DNA from: Dehalococcoidia bacterium
GTDB lineage: Bacteria; Chloroflexota; Dehalococcoidia; Lucifugimonadales; JAGWBF01
NCBI GenBank assembly: GCA_021295955.1
Contig: JAGWBJ010000013.1
Coordinates: forward strand, 1 to 64,000
DNA: 64,000 nt
Direction of reading: 5' to 3'
In this document: in pieces, positions 7,424 to 16,215 of the stretch
Layout of the letters: each line of letters starts with the position of its first letter
How positions within the stretch are numbered: the stretch's first letter is position 1
Translations under genes and position numbers: made by a program
The notes under the pieces: model-generated
Told to the model about the DNA's origin: nothing
The model's input: only the letters and a program-made list of their open reading frames with translations
Databases searched by the model: none

Positions 7424-8401
7424 CTACGGGAGCCTGCCCGCCGCCCGCCAGGCCAGGGCGGCCGCGCCCAGCAGGCCCACGTCGTCCCCCAGGGGGCTCA
7501 CCTCCAGCCTGTAGCCCAAACTGTGAACGTGGGGCATGGCGTGGCCGCGGATATAGTCCTCGACGGCGGGGCGCAGGTACTCCCAGTTCTGTGTGACCGC
7601 GCCCCCCAGGACTATGACGTCGGGGTCCAGGACGTGGAGGACGTTGACCAGTCCGGCTCCCAGGGCCCGGGAAACCCCCCGCAGGATGTCTTCCGCCAGC
7701 GGGTCGCCCCGCCGGGCCGCGTCGAACACCACAGCGGCGGTTGCCCGGTCCGGGTCTCCGCCCGAGGCCTCGGCAATGAGAGACCGGGGCCCATGGGGCA
7801 GGCGCTCCCGGGCGATGCGGGCGATCCCGGTGCCCGAGGCCATCTCCTCCAGGCAGCCGGAGCCCCCGCACTTGCACTCCACGCCGTTCCAGTCGATGGT
7901 CATGTGCCCGACCTCGCCGGCCATTCCGTGGGCGCCCCACAGGGGCTGTCCGGCCACGACGACGCCCGCGCCAATGCCCGTGCTGACGGTTATGTACACC
8001 AGCATCTCCGCGCCCGCACCGGCGCCGTAGACATATTCTCCCAGCGCGGCCAGGGTCGCGTCGTTGCCGGTGACGACGGGCCACCGGAGCCTGCCGCCCC
8101 ACAGGGCCTTGAAGGACACGCCGTCCAGGTCGGGAATGTTGGGCGGTCTGTACATGGTCCCGGTCTCCGGGTCCACGGGCCCGGCCAAACCCAGGCCGAC
8201 CCCGGCCACCGGCATTCCGGCCGCCCGGGAGATGCCCTCCTCCAGGGCCGCGTCCACGTTGCGAAGGACGGCGTCCTTGCCCTCCCGGGAGCCCGTGGGA
8301 CGGCGCTCCCGCCACACCACGCGGCCCGCCAGGTCCACGATGGCCACCCTGACCCAGCTACCGCCCAGGTCCATGGCGATGACCACCTCGCTCTCAGCCA
8401 T
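7424..8401 (-). CDS. ROK family sugar kinase (glucokinase-like)
   Basis: A 325-residue cytoplasmic ATP-dependent hexose kinase of the ROK family. It has the N-terminal phosphate-binding loop AMDLGGSWVRVA and the zinc-binding signature GEVGH...CKCGGSGCLE around residues 155-180, with His and three Cys in place. No DNA-binding domain precedes it, so it is an enzyme rather than a repressor. The start ATG (8399-8401) overlaps the TGA stop of the upstream tlpA-like gene by one base (ATGA on the coding strand), so it is translationally coupled to a cytochrome-maturation gene. That is an odd functional pairing. Glucose is the likeliest substrate but is not proven. Confidence 0.88.
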   Translation of the reverse strand: MAESEVVIAMDLGGSWVRVAIVDLAGRVVWRERRPTGSREGKDAVLRNVDAALEEGISRAAGMPVAGVGLGLAGPVDPETGTMYRPPNIPDLDGVSFKALWGGRLRWPVVTGNDATLAALGEYVYGAGAGAEMLVYITVSTGIGAGVVVAGQPLWGAHGMAGEVGHMTIDWNGVECKCGGSGCLEEMASGTGIARIARERLPHGPRSLIAEASGGDPDRATAAVVFDAARRGDPLAEDILRGVSRALGAGLVNVLHVLDPDVIVLGGAVTQNWEYLRPAVEDYIRGHAMPHVHSLGYRLEVSPLGDDVGLLGAAALAWRAAGRLP

Positions 8402-9060
8402 CACCCATCTCCGGCCCGGGGGGCTGCGGCCAGAAGCTCGTCCAGGACCTCTCTCAAAGACCCGGCGTCCATGGGCCCCACGAAGGAGCGCACCAGATTC
8501 CCTTCCCGGTCGATGAAAAACTTCTCGGGGATCCCGGCCACTCCGTAATCGATGGCGATCTCTCCCTTGTCGTCCATCGCGTTGTGGTAGGGAACATCGA
8601 ACTCCCGCACGTGGTCCCCCACGGCCCCGGGGTCGTCCCAGATGGCCATGCCAATGAACTCCACGTCCCGGTCCCGGTACTCCCGGTATACCTGGGACAG
8701 GGCGGGGGCTTCCGTGCGGCAGGGGGGGCACCAAGAGGACCAGAAGTCCAGCATCACCACCTTGCCCCGGAGGCCCTGAAGACTCACCGGGTCGCCTTCC
8801 AGGGTCGTGACCTGGAACTCCCAGGCGGACCGCTGGTCCACGGGTACCTCACCGAAACGGCTGTTGATGCCGAAACCCCCGGGACTGCCTCCCGATTGGA
8901 CGACGACCCAGCCCAGGAGGGCGAAGAGGGCCGCCAGCGGCAACGCCGAGGCGACCAGTATCAGGTTTCTCTTGCGCACGCCGCCGGAGACCCCGGCGTC
9001 GGTTGTGGTGGCTGTGTTGCCGGCTGCCTTACCGGTTGCCTTACTGGTTGCTTTACTCAA
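8401..9060 (-). CDS. TlpA/CcmG-type membrane-anchored thioredoxin
   Basis: A 219-residue thiol-disulfide oxidoreductase. A Thr/Lys-rich N terminus is followed by one membrane segment (about residues 31-52), then an extracytoplasmic thioredoxin fold with WSSWCPPCRTEAP as the redox centre and a cis-Pro region near GVAGIPEKFFIDREG. The family reduces apocytochrome c CxxCH cysteines or other exported disulfides. The genes upstream on the same strand (CcmI-like, ccmF, ccmH) support a role in cytochrome c maturation. Confidence 0.9.
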   Translation of the reverse strand: MSKATSKATGKAAGNTATTTDAGVSGGVRKRNLILVASALPLAALFALLGWVVVQSGGSPGGFGINSRFGEVPVDQRSAWEFQVTTLEGDPVSLQGLRGKVVMLDFWSSWCPPCRTEAPALSQVYREYRDRDVEFIGMAIWDDPGAVGDHVREFDVPYHNAMDDKGEIAIDYGVAGIPEKFFIDREGNLVRSFVGPMDAGSLREVLDELLAAAPRAGDG

Positions 9061-9066
9061 GGCCCT

Positions 9067-10329
9067 CTACGCCTCCCGCCGTCCGGGGGCGTCGGAGCCA
9101 AGCCTCAGCCGGACCAGCTCCGCCATCAGCTCCCCCCGGCGGGCCCTGTATTCCTCCTCCGGGACGTCGTTCCTGTGATGGGAGTCGTCCAGGGACGCCA
9201 TCTCCCGCATCAGGGCCAGGGCAGGCGGGGTCTGGGTTGGGTCCCCACTGCCCCATGGACTCGCGCCACCGCCAGGAGTCGCCGAAACCGGGGCCAGGAC
9301 CTGGGCCGGGCCCCGCCTCACCGCGTACAGCAGCAGGGCGGCCATGATCAGCCCGACGGCCGAGGGTATGGCCACCCGCCAGCCGCTTGTGCTCGCCAAC
9401 CCGTCACCGATGCGGTCGAGCCACGAAGGGACGGGCAGGTCCTCGATGGTCACGCTCAGCCGGGCGCCGGGCTCCAGGTCACTGGCCGCCGACACGGTGT
9501 AAGAGCGGCCGTCCACCTCGGCCGTCTCGATGGGCACAAGGACCTCCGACTCCCCCACGGTCCCGGTCTCGGTCTCCATCAACAGACGGAAGGCATCGGC
9601 GCCCAACGGGAAGGTGCGGGAGAGCTCGACGCGGTTGCCCTGGTAGGGGAGGCGATAGGTGTACGCCACCTGGGCGACGCCGGGAGGGAGGGGCGCCGTG
9701 AGGGCGAACCCGGAGCCGACGTTGATTATCCCGCCCCCGGCCAGGTCCGACGACACGTCCAGCTCCGAGGCCTCGGGGGGCATGGAGAAGCGAAGGAACT
9801 TCATGGCGGCGGGCTGCTCCAGGTCCGGGACGAAGGTGCGGTCTCCCTCGTTCACCACCTCCGCGATCTCGAAGGCGGCCAGGGCCTCCTCGTCACCGTC
9901 GGCGGCCCGTATCAGGAGCACGTCTCCCGATACGCGGACGGCCTCGAGGCTGTCGGTGGGCTCATAGACCAGCAGGTCCACGGACCCGGAGGAAGGGTCC
10001 GGCTCCAAGCCGCCCGAGTACATGACCCCTTGATAGTTGACCGTAATCCTGCCGGTGGACCCCTCCTGAAGGGATACCCCGTCGAAACGAAACTCCCCGT
10101 CCGGCCGGGTCGTGGCGGACTCGGTATCGACGGTTCCGTCGACGCCCAGGATGACCAGCAGCACATCCAAGCCGGAGGGGGCCTGGCCGCCGGCGGTGCC
10201 GTTCACCACCCGGCCGGCAATGCCGCCCTCTTCCTCTCCCGCCGCGGGCGACACCCACAGGGCGGCGGCCAGGGCGGCGGCCGCCACGGTCCCGATGAGG
10301 AACGCCCTTCTACCGCCGCGGGCCGTCAT
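9067..10329 (-). CDS. Exported membrane protein with carboxypeptidase-regulatory-like domain
   Basis: A 420-residue protein with a signal peptide (about 1-30, ending AAGEEE), a beta-rich N-terminal region (GGIAGRVVNGT ... RPDGEFRFDGV) typical of carboxypeptidase-regulatory-like folds, and a long extracytoplasmic beta domain. A C-terminal membrane helix (about residues 328-348) precedes an 80-residue cytoplasmic tail rich in Arg/Glu. The tail segment EEEYRARRGELMAELVRLR resembles short helical motifs in CcmI-like proteins. The start overlaps the preceding gene by 20 nt. Function is unknown; its position suggests cytochrome c assembly. Confidence 0.75.
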   Translation of the reverse strand: MTARGGRRAFLIGTVAAAALAAALWVSPAAGEEEGGIAGRVVNGTAGGQAPSGLDVLLVILGVDGTVDTESATTRPDGEFRFDGVSLQEGSTGRITVNYQGVMYSGGLEPDPSSGSVDLLVYEPTDSLEAVRVSGDVLLIRAADGDEEALAAFEIAEVVNEGDRTFVPDLEQPAAMKFLRFSMPPEASELDVSSDLAGGGIINVGSGFALTAPLPPGVAQVAYTYRLPYQGNRVELSRTFPLGADAFRLLMETETGTVGESEVLVPIETAEVDGRSYTVSAASDLEPGARLSVTIEDLPVPSWLDRIGDGLASTSGWRVAIPSAVGLIMAALLLYAVRRGPAQVLAPVSATPGGGASPWGSGDPTQTPPALALMREMASLDDSHHRNDVPEEEYRARRGELMAELVRLRLGSDAPGRREA

Positions 10330-10789
10330 ACTCCCCGGCGGGGCTCTCTCCGGCCCCCTGGGAAACCGAATGGTCTACGGAACCGTGCTCCGCGGGCGAG
10401 CCGTGCTCCACGGGCGAACCGTGCTCCACGGGCAACGCCGGCCCCGGCGGCCCGGCTTCGCGAAGGGCGCGGACCTCCATCTCGACGAGACGCCGCACCT
10501 CCAGCTCCGCCATCTCCTGCTCTTGGACCACGGCGGCCGCCTGGACGCGGTAGGCCCTCAGGCGCTCCCGGTAGTCCGCCTCCTCGACGCCGCCGATCCC
10601 GTACTCGAGCTCCAGGCTACGAATGGACTCGTATATCTCCTCCCGCCGAAGCCGCCACGCCCCGGGGCCCGCCCCATCACCGGGACCGTTCCCCGAGGGG
10701 CCGCCGGCCTCGAAACGCCGCTTGACGAAGGGATACAGTACGACGCCCACCACCAACAGCGCCAGCAAGGCGCCGATCAGGACCGGCAT
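10310..10789 (-). CDS. Small single-pass membrane protein, CcmI-like
   Basis: A 159-residue protein with an N-terminal transmembrane helix (residues 2-22) and a cytoplasmic helical part containing EEIYESIRSLELEYGIG and DYRERLRAYR, like the segment that follows the helix in CcmI/CycH proteins. The C terminus carries an imperfect tandem repeat of the five residues VEHGS/AEHGS. There are no TPR repeats, so it would be a minimal version. It overlaps the next gene by 20 nt and lies between ccmF and tlpA. Confidence 0.6.
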   Translation of the reverse strand: MPVLIGALLALLVVGVVLYPFVKRRFEAGGPSGNGPGDGAGPGAWRLRREEIYESIRSLELEYGIGGVEEADYRERLRAYRVQAAAVVQEQEMAELEVRRLVEMEVRALREAGPPGPALPVEHGSPVEHGSPAEHGSVDHSVSQGAGESPAGEYDGPRR

Positions 10790-10812
10790 AGGCGAAAGGA
10801 CCCCCTGACACG

Positions 10813-10863
10813 GGGCCCGCCCGGTCCCATCACGACACGGGCGGGCCCTCTCATTGCATTATA
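10813..10863 (-). promoter_or_regulatory. TATAAT box followed by an 11-bp hairpin in the leader
   Basis: On the minus strand a perfect TATAAT (10863-10858) lies between ccmF and the CcmI-like gene. The -35 region is weak. Just downstream, 10813-10823 and 10838-10848 form a perfect 11-bp GC stem with a 14-nt loop. The hairpin would sit at the 5' end of a new transcript, or it could terminate readthrough from ccmF. Confidence 0.45.
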
Positions 10864-10901
10864 CCGCAACGGGCGCAGACAGGCCGAGGGTGGAGCAGGG
10901 C

Positions 10902-12920
10902 CTAACCGTCGCCGGACTGGCCGCGTACGGGTCTCTCCGGGGGAAGGCCGACGGGGGCCGATAGCCGCTCCGCGACGGGCGCGGCCGCCGGGGCCCGGCG
11001 GGGCCACAGGGATATGACCGTCCCCAACATGAACACCGGGCCGGCGACCCAAATCCACCAGACCAGGGGATTGACCAGCACCCGCAGGCCCGCCCTGCCG
11101 TCCCCCAAGGACTCGCTGGGGACGACGTACAGGTCCTCCACGGGAGTCGAGCGTATCCCCGCCCTGGTGGAGGACATGCTGAAGGCGGGATAGAAGTCCC
11201 GTTGGGCGGTCAGGGTCTGGAGGAAAGAGCCGTCGCGATAGGCGTTTATGATGCTGACCGATTCCAGCCTGTCGACTTTCTGGGAGACATCGGTGCCGAC
11301 GTACTCCAGCTCGTAGCCGCCGATCTCGACCCGCTCACCGGGGGCCAGGATCACGTCCTGCTGCACGTCGTAGAAGGATGAGCCCACGACTCCAAGGGCC
11401 AGCATCACCACGGCCAGGTGGACGACGTACCCGCCGTACCGGGGCCGGTTGGCCGCGATCAGCTTCAGGAAGCCCGCCGGATAGCTGTCCCCCTGCCGGC
11501 GCCTGGACCGGACCCCCCGGGCCCACTCCAGGAGGATGCCCCCCGTCACCATGGCGCATATCCCCAGGGCCGCCATGGGGTACGGTTTGCGGACTCCCAG
11601 AACGGCCACCAGGACGACCACGGCCACGCCCATCAGCAGCGGGCCTATGAGGACCCCTCTCAGCGTCCCGAGGCTGGCGCGGCGCCAGGGCACAAGGGGC
11701 CCGACTCCCATGAAGAATATCAATGCCAACATCAGGGGGCCGTTAACCTGATTGTAGAAGGGCTGGCCCACCGAAACGGTCTCGCCCCTGAACACCTCGG
11801 AGATCAGGGGGAACACGACGCCCCAGAGGGTCACGAACGCGATGGCCAGCAGCAACAGGTTGTTGACCAGAAAGGCCGCCTCCCTGGAGAGGCTGGACTC
11901 CAGGTTCCGGGCGCTCTTCAGACTGGTGTACCGGGAGAAGAATATGGCGAAGGGCACCGCGACGCCGATGCCGGTGAACATCAGGAACACCCAGCCCAGG
12001 GTGGATGCGCCGAAGGAGTGGACCGACGGGACGGGGCCGCCACGGTTCATGAACATGCCGTAGAGGGCCAGTCCGAAGGCGAGGTTGATGAGGACGATGT
12101 TCCACATCCGGAACATGCCCCGCCGCTTCTGGACCATGATGGAGTGGATGAAGGCGGTGAGCGCGACGAAGGGCATGAACCCGGCGTTCTCCACGGGGTC
12201 CCAGGCCCAGTAGCCGCCCCAACCGAGGATGGTGTAGGCCCACCAGCCGCCCAGGAGCAGGCCGGAGCCCAGCGCCGCCCAGGTCACGATGCCCCAGGTG
12301 CGTCCCGGGTCCACCCACTCGTCCCCCGTTTTGCCGGCCAGCAAGGAGCCCAGGGCAAAGGCGAAGGGAATGGACACGGACACCAGCCCGGCCATCATCA
12401 CCGGGGGATGGATGAACATGCCGGGGTGGGTCAGAAGAGGGTTGATGCCCTGGCCGTCGGGGGGCACTACGGAGAGCCTGGCGAAGGGGTCGGCCATGAA
12501 CATGAGCACGGCCAGGAAGAAGGTCAGCACCAGCATCAGGACCCCGTTGGTGTAGGGCAGGGTGTCCCGGACGGACGCCGGGGCCAGCCGAACGGCGAGG
12601 GCCGAGAGGGCGGCCAAGGCGAAGGCTATGTACAGCAGGGACCCCTCGTTGCCGGCGTAGAAGGCCACCCAGGTGTAGACGCGGTCCATGGCGATGTTGC
12701 TGTTCCCCGCAACGTAGGCGACCTCGAAGTCGTTGGAGAGGAACGCCCCGACGAGACTGGCCACCGACACCGCCAGCACCGGCACCAGCAGGTACGTAGC
12801 GGCCCGGGCGCTCTCCACCAGGGCCGGGGCGGGCCGGAGGGCCCCCAAGACGGACCCCACCGACGAGTAGGCCGCCAGGGCCAGGGCCAGGGCCAGGGAT
12901 ATGGAGCCCAGGTCAGCCAT
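10902..12920 (-). CDS. ccmF: Cytochrome c maturation heme lyase CcmF
   Basis: A 672-residue polytopic membrane protein of the CcmF/NrfE family, which attaches heme to apocytochrome c outside the membrane. The tryptophan-rich WWD signature is visible as GWGGYWAWDPVENAGFMPF near residues 230-250, within a run of about 13-15 hydrophobic helices. A large extracytoplasmic domain lies near the C terminus before the last helix. The start overlaps ccmH by 8 nt. It sits directly downstream of the ACIII operon, whose ActA and ActE need c-type heme. ccmA-E are not in the window. Confidence 0.93.
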   Translation of the reverse strand: MADLGSISLALALALAAYSSVGSVLGALRPAPALVESARAATYLLVPVLAVSVASLVGAFLSNDFEVAYVAGNSNIAMDRVYTWVAFYAGNEGSLLYIAFALAALSALAVRLAPASVRDTLPYTNGVLMLVLTFFLAVLMFMADPFARLSVVPPDGQGINPLLTHPGMFIHPPVMMAGLVSVSIPFAFALGSLLAGKTGDEWVDPGRTWGIVTWAALGSGLLLGGWWAYTILGWGGYWAWDPVENAGFMPFVALTAFIHSIMVQKRRGMFRMWNIVLINLAFGLALYGMFMNRGGPVPSVHSFGASTLGWVFLMFTGIGVAVPFAIFFSRYTSLKSARNLESSLSREAAFLVNNLLLLAIAFVTLWGVVFPLISEVFRGETVSVGQPFYNQVNGPLMLALIFFMGVGPLVPWRRASLGTLRGVLIGPLLMGVAVVVLVAVLGVRKPYPMAALGICAMVTGGILLEWARGVRSRRRQGDSYPAGFLKLIAANRPRYGGYVVHLAVVMLALGVVGSSFYDVQQDVILAPGERVEIGGYELEYVGTDVSQKVDRLESVSIINAYRDGSFLQTLTAQRDFYPAFSMSSTRAGIRSTPVEDLYVVPSESLGDGRAGLRVLVNPLVWWIWVAGPVFMLGTVISLWPRRAPAAAPVAERLSAPVGLPPERPVRGQSGDG

Positions 12921-13476
12921 TCGCCGCCCCCGGACCGGTCCCCGACTGCCGCCCCGGGGGACGGCGGGCGCCCTGGTCGCCCTCGATCTCCATGTCCACC
13001 ACGGCCAGGTACTCCTCCAGCCCTTCTTCCGAGCGTGACTCGGCCCGGGCCAGGGGCAACGAGCCGGCCCGCATGGCCCTCACCACCAGCACCACGGCCA
13101 CCACGCCGACCAGGACGGCGACGATGGGCACGATCCACGCGATGAGGTTGAAACCCTCCTTGGGCGGGGCTGCCAGCACGCTCTCCCCGTACCGCTCGAC
13201 GAAGAAGCGTAGCACCTCGTCCCTGGTCATCCCCTCCGCCAGCTTCTCCCGCACGACGGTGCGCATCTGCCTGGCCAGCTCCACCTGGGCCTGGTCGATG
13301 GTCTCGCCGGGGCACACGGGGCATATGAGGGTGCGGTCGATGGACTGGGCCTGCTCTTCCAGGCTGACCGGCGCGTCGGAGCCGCAGGCGGCGAGCACCG
13401 CCGCGAGAGCGGCCGCAAACAGAAAGACCACCGGGAGACGAGCCCTGGAGCTAGATAGACGAGCGGTCTTTACCAT
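12913..13476 (-). CDS. ccmH: Cytochrome c maturation thiol protein CcmH
   Basis: A 187-residue protein with an N-terminal lipoprotein-like signal (ALAAVLAAC, Cys near 31) and the CcmH redox motif LICPVC at about residues 50-55, followed by DEVLRFFVERYGESVLAAPP, a strong family signature. One membrane helix follows (about 105-128). It reduces the heme-binding cysteines of apocytochromes and presents them to CcmF, whose gene it overlaps by 8 nt. Having both a lipobox-like Cys and an internal helix is unusual, so the first hydrophobic segment may instead be a simple signal anchor. Confidence 0.9.
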   Translation of the reverse strand: MVKTARLSSSRARLPVVFLFAAALAAVLAACGSDAPVSLEEQAQSIDRTLICPVCPGETIDQAQVELARQMRTVVREKLAEGMTRDEVLRFFVERYGESVLAAPPKEGFNLIAWIVPIVAVLVGVVAVVLVVRAMRAGSLPLARAESRSEEGLEEYLAVVDMEIEGDQGARRPPGRQSGTGPGAANG

Positions 13477-13503
13477 GGGCGTTGAAGTTCACGCTCCCCA
13501 TTC

Positions 13504-13534
13504 CTGGATTCCGGCTCAAGGCCGGAATGACGGT
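13504..13534. repeat. Dispersed hairpin repeat, copy 1
   Basis: The element reads CTGGATTCCGGCT...GGCCGGAATGACGGT. The 8-bp arms at 13508-13515 and 13521-13528 are perfect complements around 5 nt. Closely similar copies occur at about 45656-45687 and 57115-57142, all intergenic. This copy separates actE from ccmH. Confidence 0.75.
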
Positions 13535-13547
13535 TTTTCAGGGCTCC

Positions 13548-14117
13548 CTAGGGCTGCAAGGTGCGAATGTAGTTGACCAGCAGCCAGCGCTCTTCAACCG
13601 TGAGGAGCTTGTCGAAGGGGGGCATGACGGTGACCCCATTGGTGATCCAGCCGAAGATGGTCACGTCGGCGAGGTCCGCCACCTCTTGGGAGGTCAGGTC
13701 GGGTGTGATGGTGTAGGGCCGGGCGTCGGTGCCGTAGCCGTAGCTCTCCCTCATGATCCGCAGCACGGGACCCTGCTGTACCGGGTCCTCTCCGTTGCCC
13801 GTAACGCCGTGGCAGAAGGCGCAGTTGGCGGCGTAGAGCCTGGCGCCCTCCTCGATCCCCTGTCCCGGGACCGGGTTCTCGGTGGTGGGCAGCGCCCTGC
13901 CGGTGATGGGGACGGCTCCCGTGGGCACCGAGACGCGGGGCGGCTCGTGGACCTTGTAGGACTGCTGGTAGTGCATCTCGTAGAAGAAGTCCAACGGATA
14001 CGTCCCGTTGGCGCACCCGGCCAGGAGCGCGGCCAGCAGGAGAAAGGCGCCCAGAAGCAGGGGACGCCTGCCCGCCGCCGCAACCTTCCCGCGCGGCGGG
14101 ACAGGGGACGCCCCCAC
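13548..14117 (-). CDS. actE: ACIII subunit ActE, monoheme cytochrome c lipoprotein
   Basis: The mature protein is a lipoprotein (LLLAALLAGC) with a single class I heme motif CAFCH and a distal Met in NGVTVMPPF, ending in the helix ERWLLVNYIRTLQ. It would relay electrons from ActA to the terminal oxidase. I prefer the GTG at 14115-14117, which gives a 35-residue signal peptide. An ATG at 14187-14189 is possible, but the extra N terminus would be encoded by a CCCTCTCTCCC/GGGGGAGAG palindrome that looks like a dispersed intergenic repeat. The order actD-actE matches other ACIII loci. Confidence 0.87.
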   Translation of the reverse strand: MGASPVPPRGKVAAAGRRPLLLGAFLLLAALLAGCANGTYPLDFFYEMHYQQSYKVHEPPRVSVPTGAVPITGRALPTTENPVPGQGIEEGARLYAANCAFCHGVTGNGEDPVQQGPVLRIMRESYGYGTDARPYTITPDLTSQEVADLADVTIFGWITNGVTVMPPFDKLLTVEERWLLVNYIRTLQP

Positions 14118-14203
14118 CCGCGCGTCACCGCCGTAAGCGCGCGGGGCCTCGCCCTCTCTCCCACGTCGGGGGAGAGCCAGAGGGTCCATGTGCGGCCGGT
14201 CTC

Positions 14204-14719
14204 TCAATCCGCCTCTCCTCGTTTCACTTCCACGGCCCCGGCCTGGGTCAGGGCGTGCTCCACCTCGGGCACCTGGGCCTCGTCGCAAGTCACGTGGACG
14301 CCGATGAGACCCTGGGTGACCCTGTCGTCATACAGCTTGGGCTTGAAGCCCGGCAGCCTCGACTCGAATATGATCCCGAGCACCGTAAAGAGGATGGCCC
14401 CCAGCATGGTCCCCTCGTAGGTCACGATGGCCATGGGAGGGAGGGACAGGATCGGCTTTCCGCCGGTAACCAGGGGGTAGGCCATCTGGGTCATCGATGT
14501 GAGGAGTATGCCCGCCGTCATCCCGCACAAGGCCCCGACGAAGGGGAAGACGTAGAGACGGTGCCGGGTCTCCCTCTCGCCGAAGGCGCCCTCGGGGTAC
14601 GGAGCGCCGGTGAGGAAATCGTAGTCTTCGTTGGTGAGACCGACCTCCTGGAGGGCGTCGCCCGCCTCGGCGGCATAGTTGGCGTCCTCGTACAGTCCCA
14701 TTACCGCTGTCTTTGCCAT
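14204..14719 (-). CDS. actD: ACIII subunit ActD (DUF3341 family)
   Basis: A 171-residue membrane protein with two helices (about residues 58-80 and 98-122). They are flanked by the conserved soluble part (AVMGLYEDANYAAEAGDAL) and RHRLYVFPFVGALCGMTAG, characteristic of DUF3341/ActD. ActD packs against the quinol-binding NrfD-like subunits. It follows actC with 81 nt between them. Confidence 0.9.
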   Translation of the reverse strand: MAKTAVMGLYEDANYAAEAGDALQEVGLTNEDYDFLTGAPYPEGAFGERETRHRLYVFPFVGALCGMTAGILLTSMTQMAYPLVTGGKPILSLPPMAIVTYEGTMLGAILFTVLGIIFESRLPGFKPKLYDDRVTQGLIGVHVTCDEAQVPEVEHALTQAGAVEVKRGEAD

Positions 14720-14800
14720 TTCAACCCTCGCTAGCCTGGCCGCCGAGAGGGGTAGGGTCCGACCACGGTCCCCGCGTCCCTACGGCCATAATGGCTCGAC

Positions 14801-16177
14801 TCACTCCTCCCTGATTACCGCCGGGACCGTCCTCCTGCCTATCTTTATCTCCTGCCTCAGTATCTCCCCCTCCTTGACGTCGTAGATGGGTATCAGGGGG
14901 AACACCTTGGCAAACAGGAGCATCAGCATGGAGACGAGGCAGAAGGTGCCGAAGACGATGACCACCTCGACGGCGCTGGGGCCGTAGGTGTACCAGACGT
15001 AGCTCAACGTCTGTTTTTGCGCCAGTCCCGGCACGATGATAAGGAACCGCTCCAGCCACATCCCGATATTTACGGAAACGCATGCCACGATCATCAGCCA
15101 CGGGTTGCGTCTAATGCCCCGGAAGAGCCACATTCCCACGGGGATGAAGTACGTGGTCCCCACGAAGGTCAGGAACCACCAGTTCCAGGGGGCCTGGTCC
15201 GTGAGGAAGTGCTTGACGGCGATCTCGTCCCCCTCCAGGGAGTAGAGGCCGAACAGGAACTCCAGCACGAAGAAGAAGAACCAGGCGGTGGCCACCACTA
15301 TCAGCAACCGGCCCAGGGCGTCGAAGTGCTCCGCCCGGACGTAGTCGTGCCACCCGAAGAGGGAGCGCATGATGGCCATCACGATGACGACCGCCGCCAC
15401 TCCCGAGTGGACCGCTCCGATGACGAAGTAGGGCGGGAAGATGGTCGAGTGCCAGCTCTTCACGGCGATGGCCATGCTGAAGTCGAAGGAGACTATGCTG
15501 TGCACCGAGACGAACACGGGCAGGATGAGGGCCGACAGCAGCACCCCGGCTATGACCTGGAGCTTCCACTGCCTGGGGTTACCCCGCCAGCCCATGCACA
15601 GCGCGCCGTATATCTTGCGTCTCCACCCGGTGGAGGTGTCCCGTATCACGGCCAGGTCGGGGAGGAGGGCGATGTACACGAACAGTATGCTGGAGGTCAG
15701 GTACGTGAACACGGCGCTGGGGTCCCACACGAGGGCGGAGCGCACGTTGGGGTACACGCCCCGGGCCCAGTCGTAGGGGAAGACCCAGTAGAACAGCCTC
15801 CAGGGGCGCCCGGCGTGTATCAGCGGCATCAGCATGGCCGTCATCAGGGAGAAGACGGTAAGAACCTCGGCCGCCCGGGTCGCCGGCCTGCGCCACTCGG
15901 CCTTGGACAGTCGAAGGATGGCCGACAGCATGACGCCGGCGTGGCTGATGCCGATCCAGAAGACGAAGTTGGTGATGAAGAAGCCCCACATCACCGGCCG
16001 GTTCAGGCCGGTGACACCCAGGCCCTGGTTGAACATGTACCCCGCGGCGCACATGGAGGCCACCACCACCAAGGCAAGGGCGCCCACGGTGGTCCAGTAC
16101 CACGTCGGGTTCTCGAACAGGGTGTTGAGGAGACCCCTGTTTATCTCCCTATCGGTAAGACTTCTACCTTCCTGCAT
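14801..16177 (-). CDS. actC: ACIII subunit ActC, NrfD-like quinol-binding protein
   Basis: A 458-residue integral membrane protein with about ten helices. The family signature GLNRPVMWGFFITNFVFWIGISHAG (residues about 58-82) and LIHAGRPWRLFYW are present, matching ActC and polysulfide-reductase NrfD proteins. The subunit oxidises menaquinol and may take part in proton translocation. The cytoplasmic C terminus is soluble (IKIGRRTVPAVIREE). It lies 38 nt from the second NrfD-like gene in the operon. Confidence 0.92.
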   Translation of the reverse strand: MQEGRSLTDREINRGLLNTLFENPTWYWTTVGALALVVVASMCAAGYMFNQGLGVTGLNRPVMWGFFITNFVFWIGISHAGVMLSAILRLSKAEWRRPATRAAEVLTVFSLMTAMLMPLIHAGRPWRLFYWVFPYDWARGVYPNVRSALVWDPSAVFTYLTSSILFVYIALLPDLAVIRDTSTGWRRKIYGALCMGWRGNPRQWKLQVIAGVLLSALILPVFVSVHSIVSFDFSMAIAVKSWHSTIFPPYFVIGAVHSGVAAVVIVMAIMRSLFGWHDYVRAEHFDALGRLLIVVATAWFFFFVLEFLFGLYSLEGDEIAVKHFLTDQAPWNWWFLTFVGTTYFIPVGMWLFRGIRRNPWLMIVACVSVNIGMWLERFLIIVPGLAQKQTLSYVWYTYGPSAVEVVIVFGTFCLVSMLMLLFAKVFPLIPIYDVKEGEILRQEIKIGRRTVPAVIREE

Positions 16178-16215
16178 CGCCCTTCTTACTTGCCAGACCC
16201 CGGTCTCCGCGGGGC

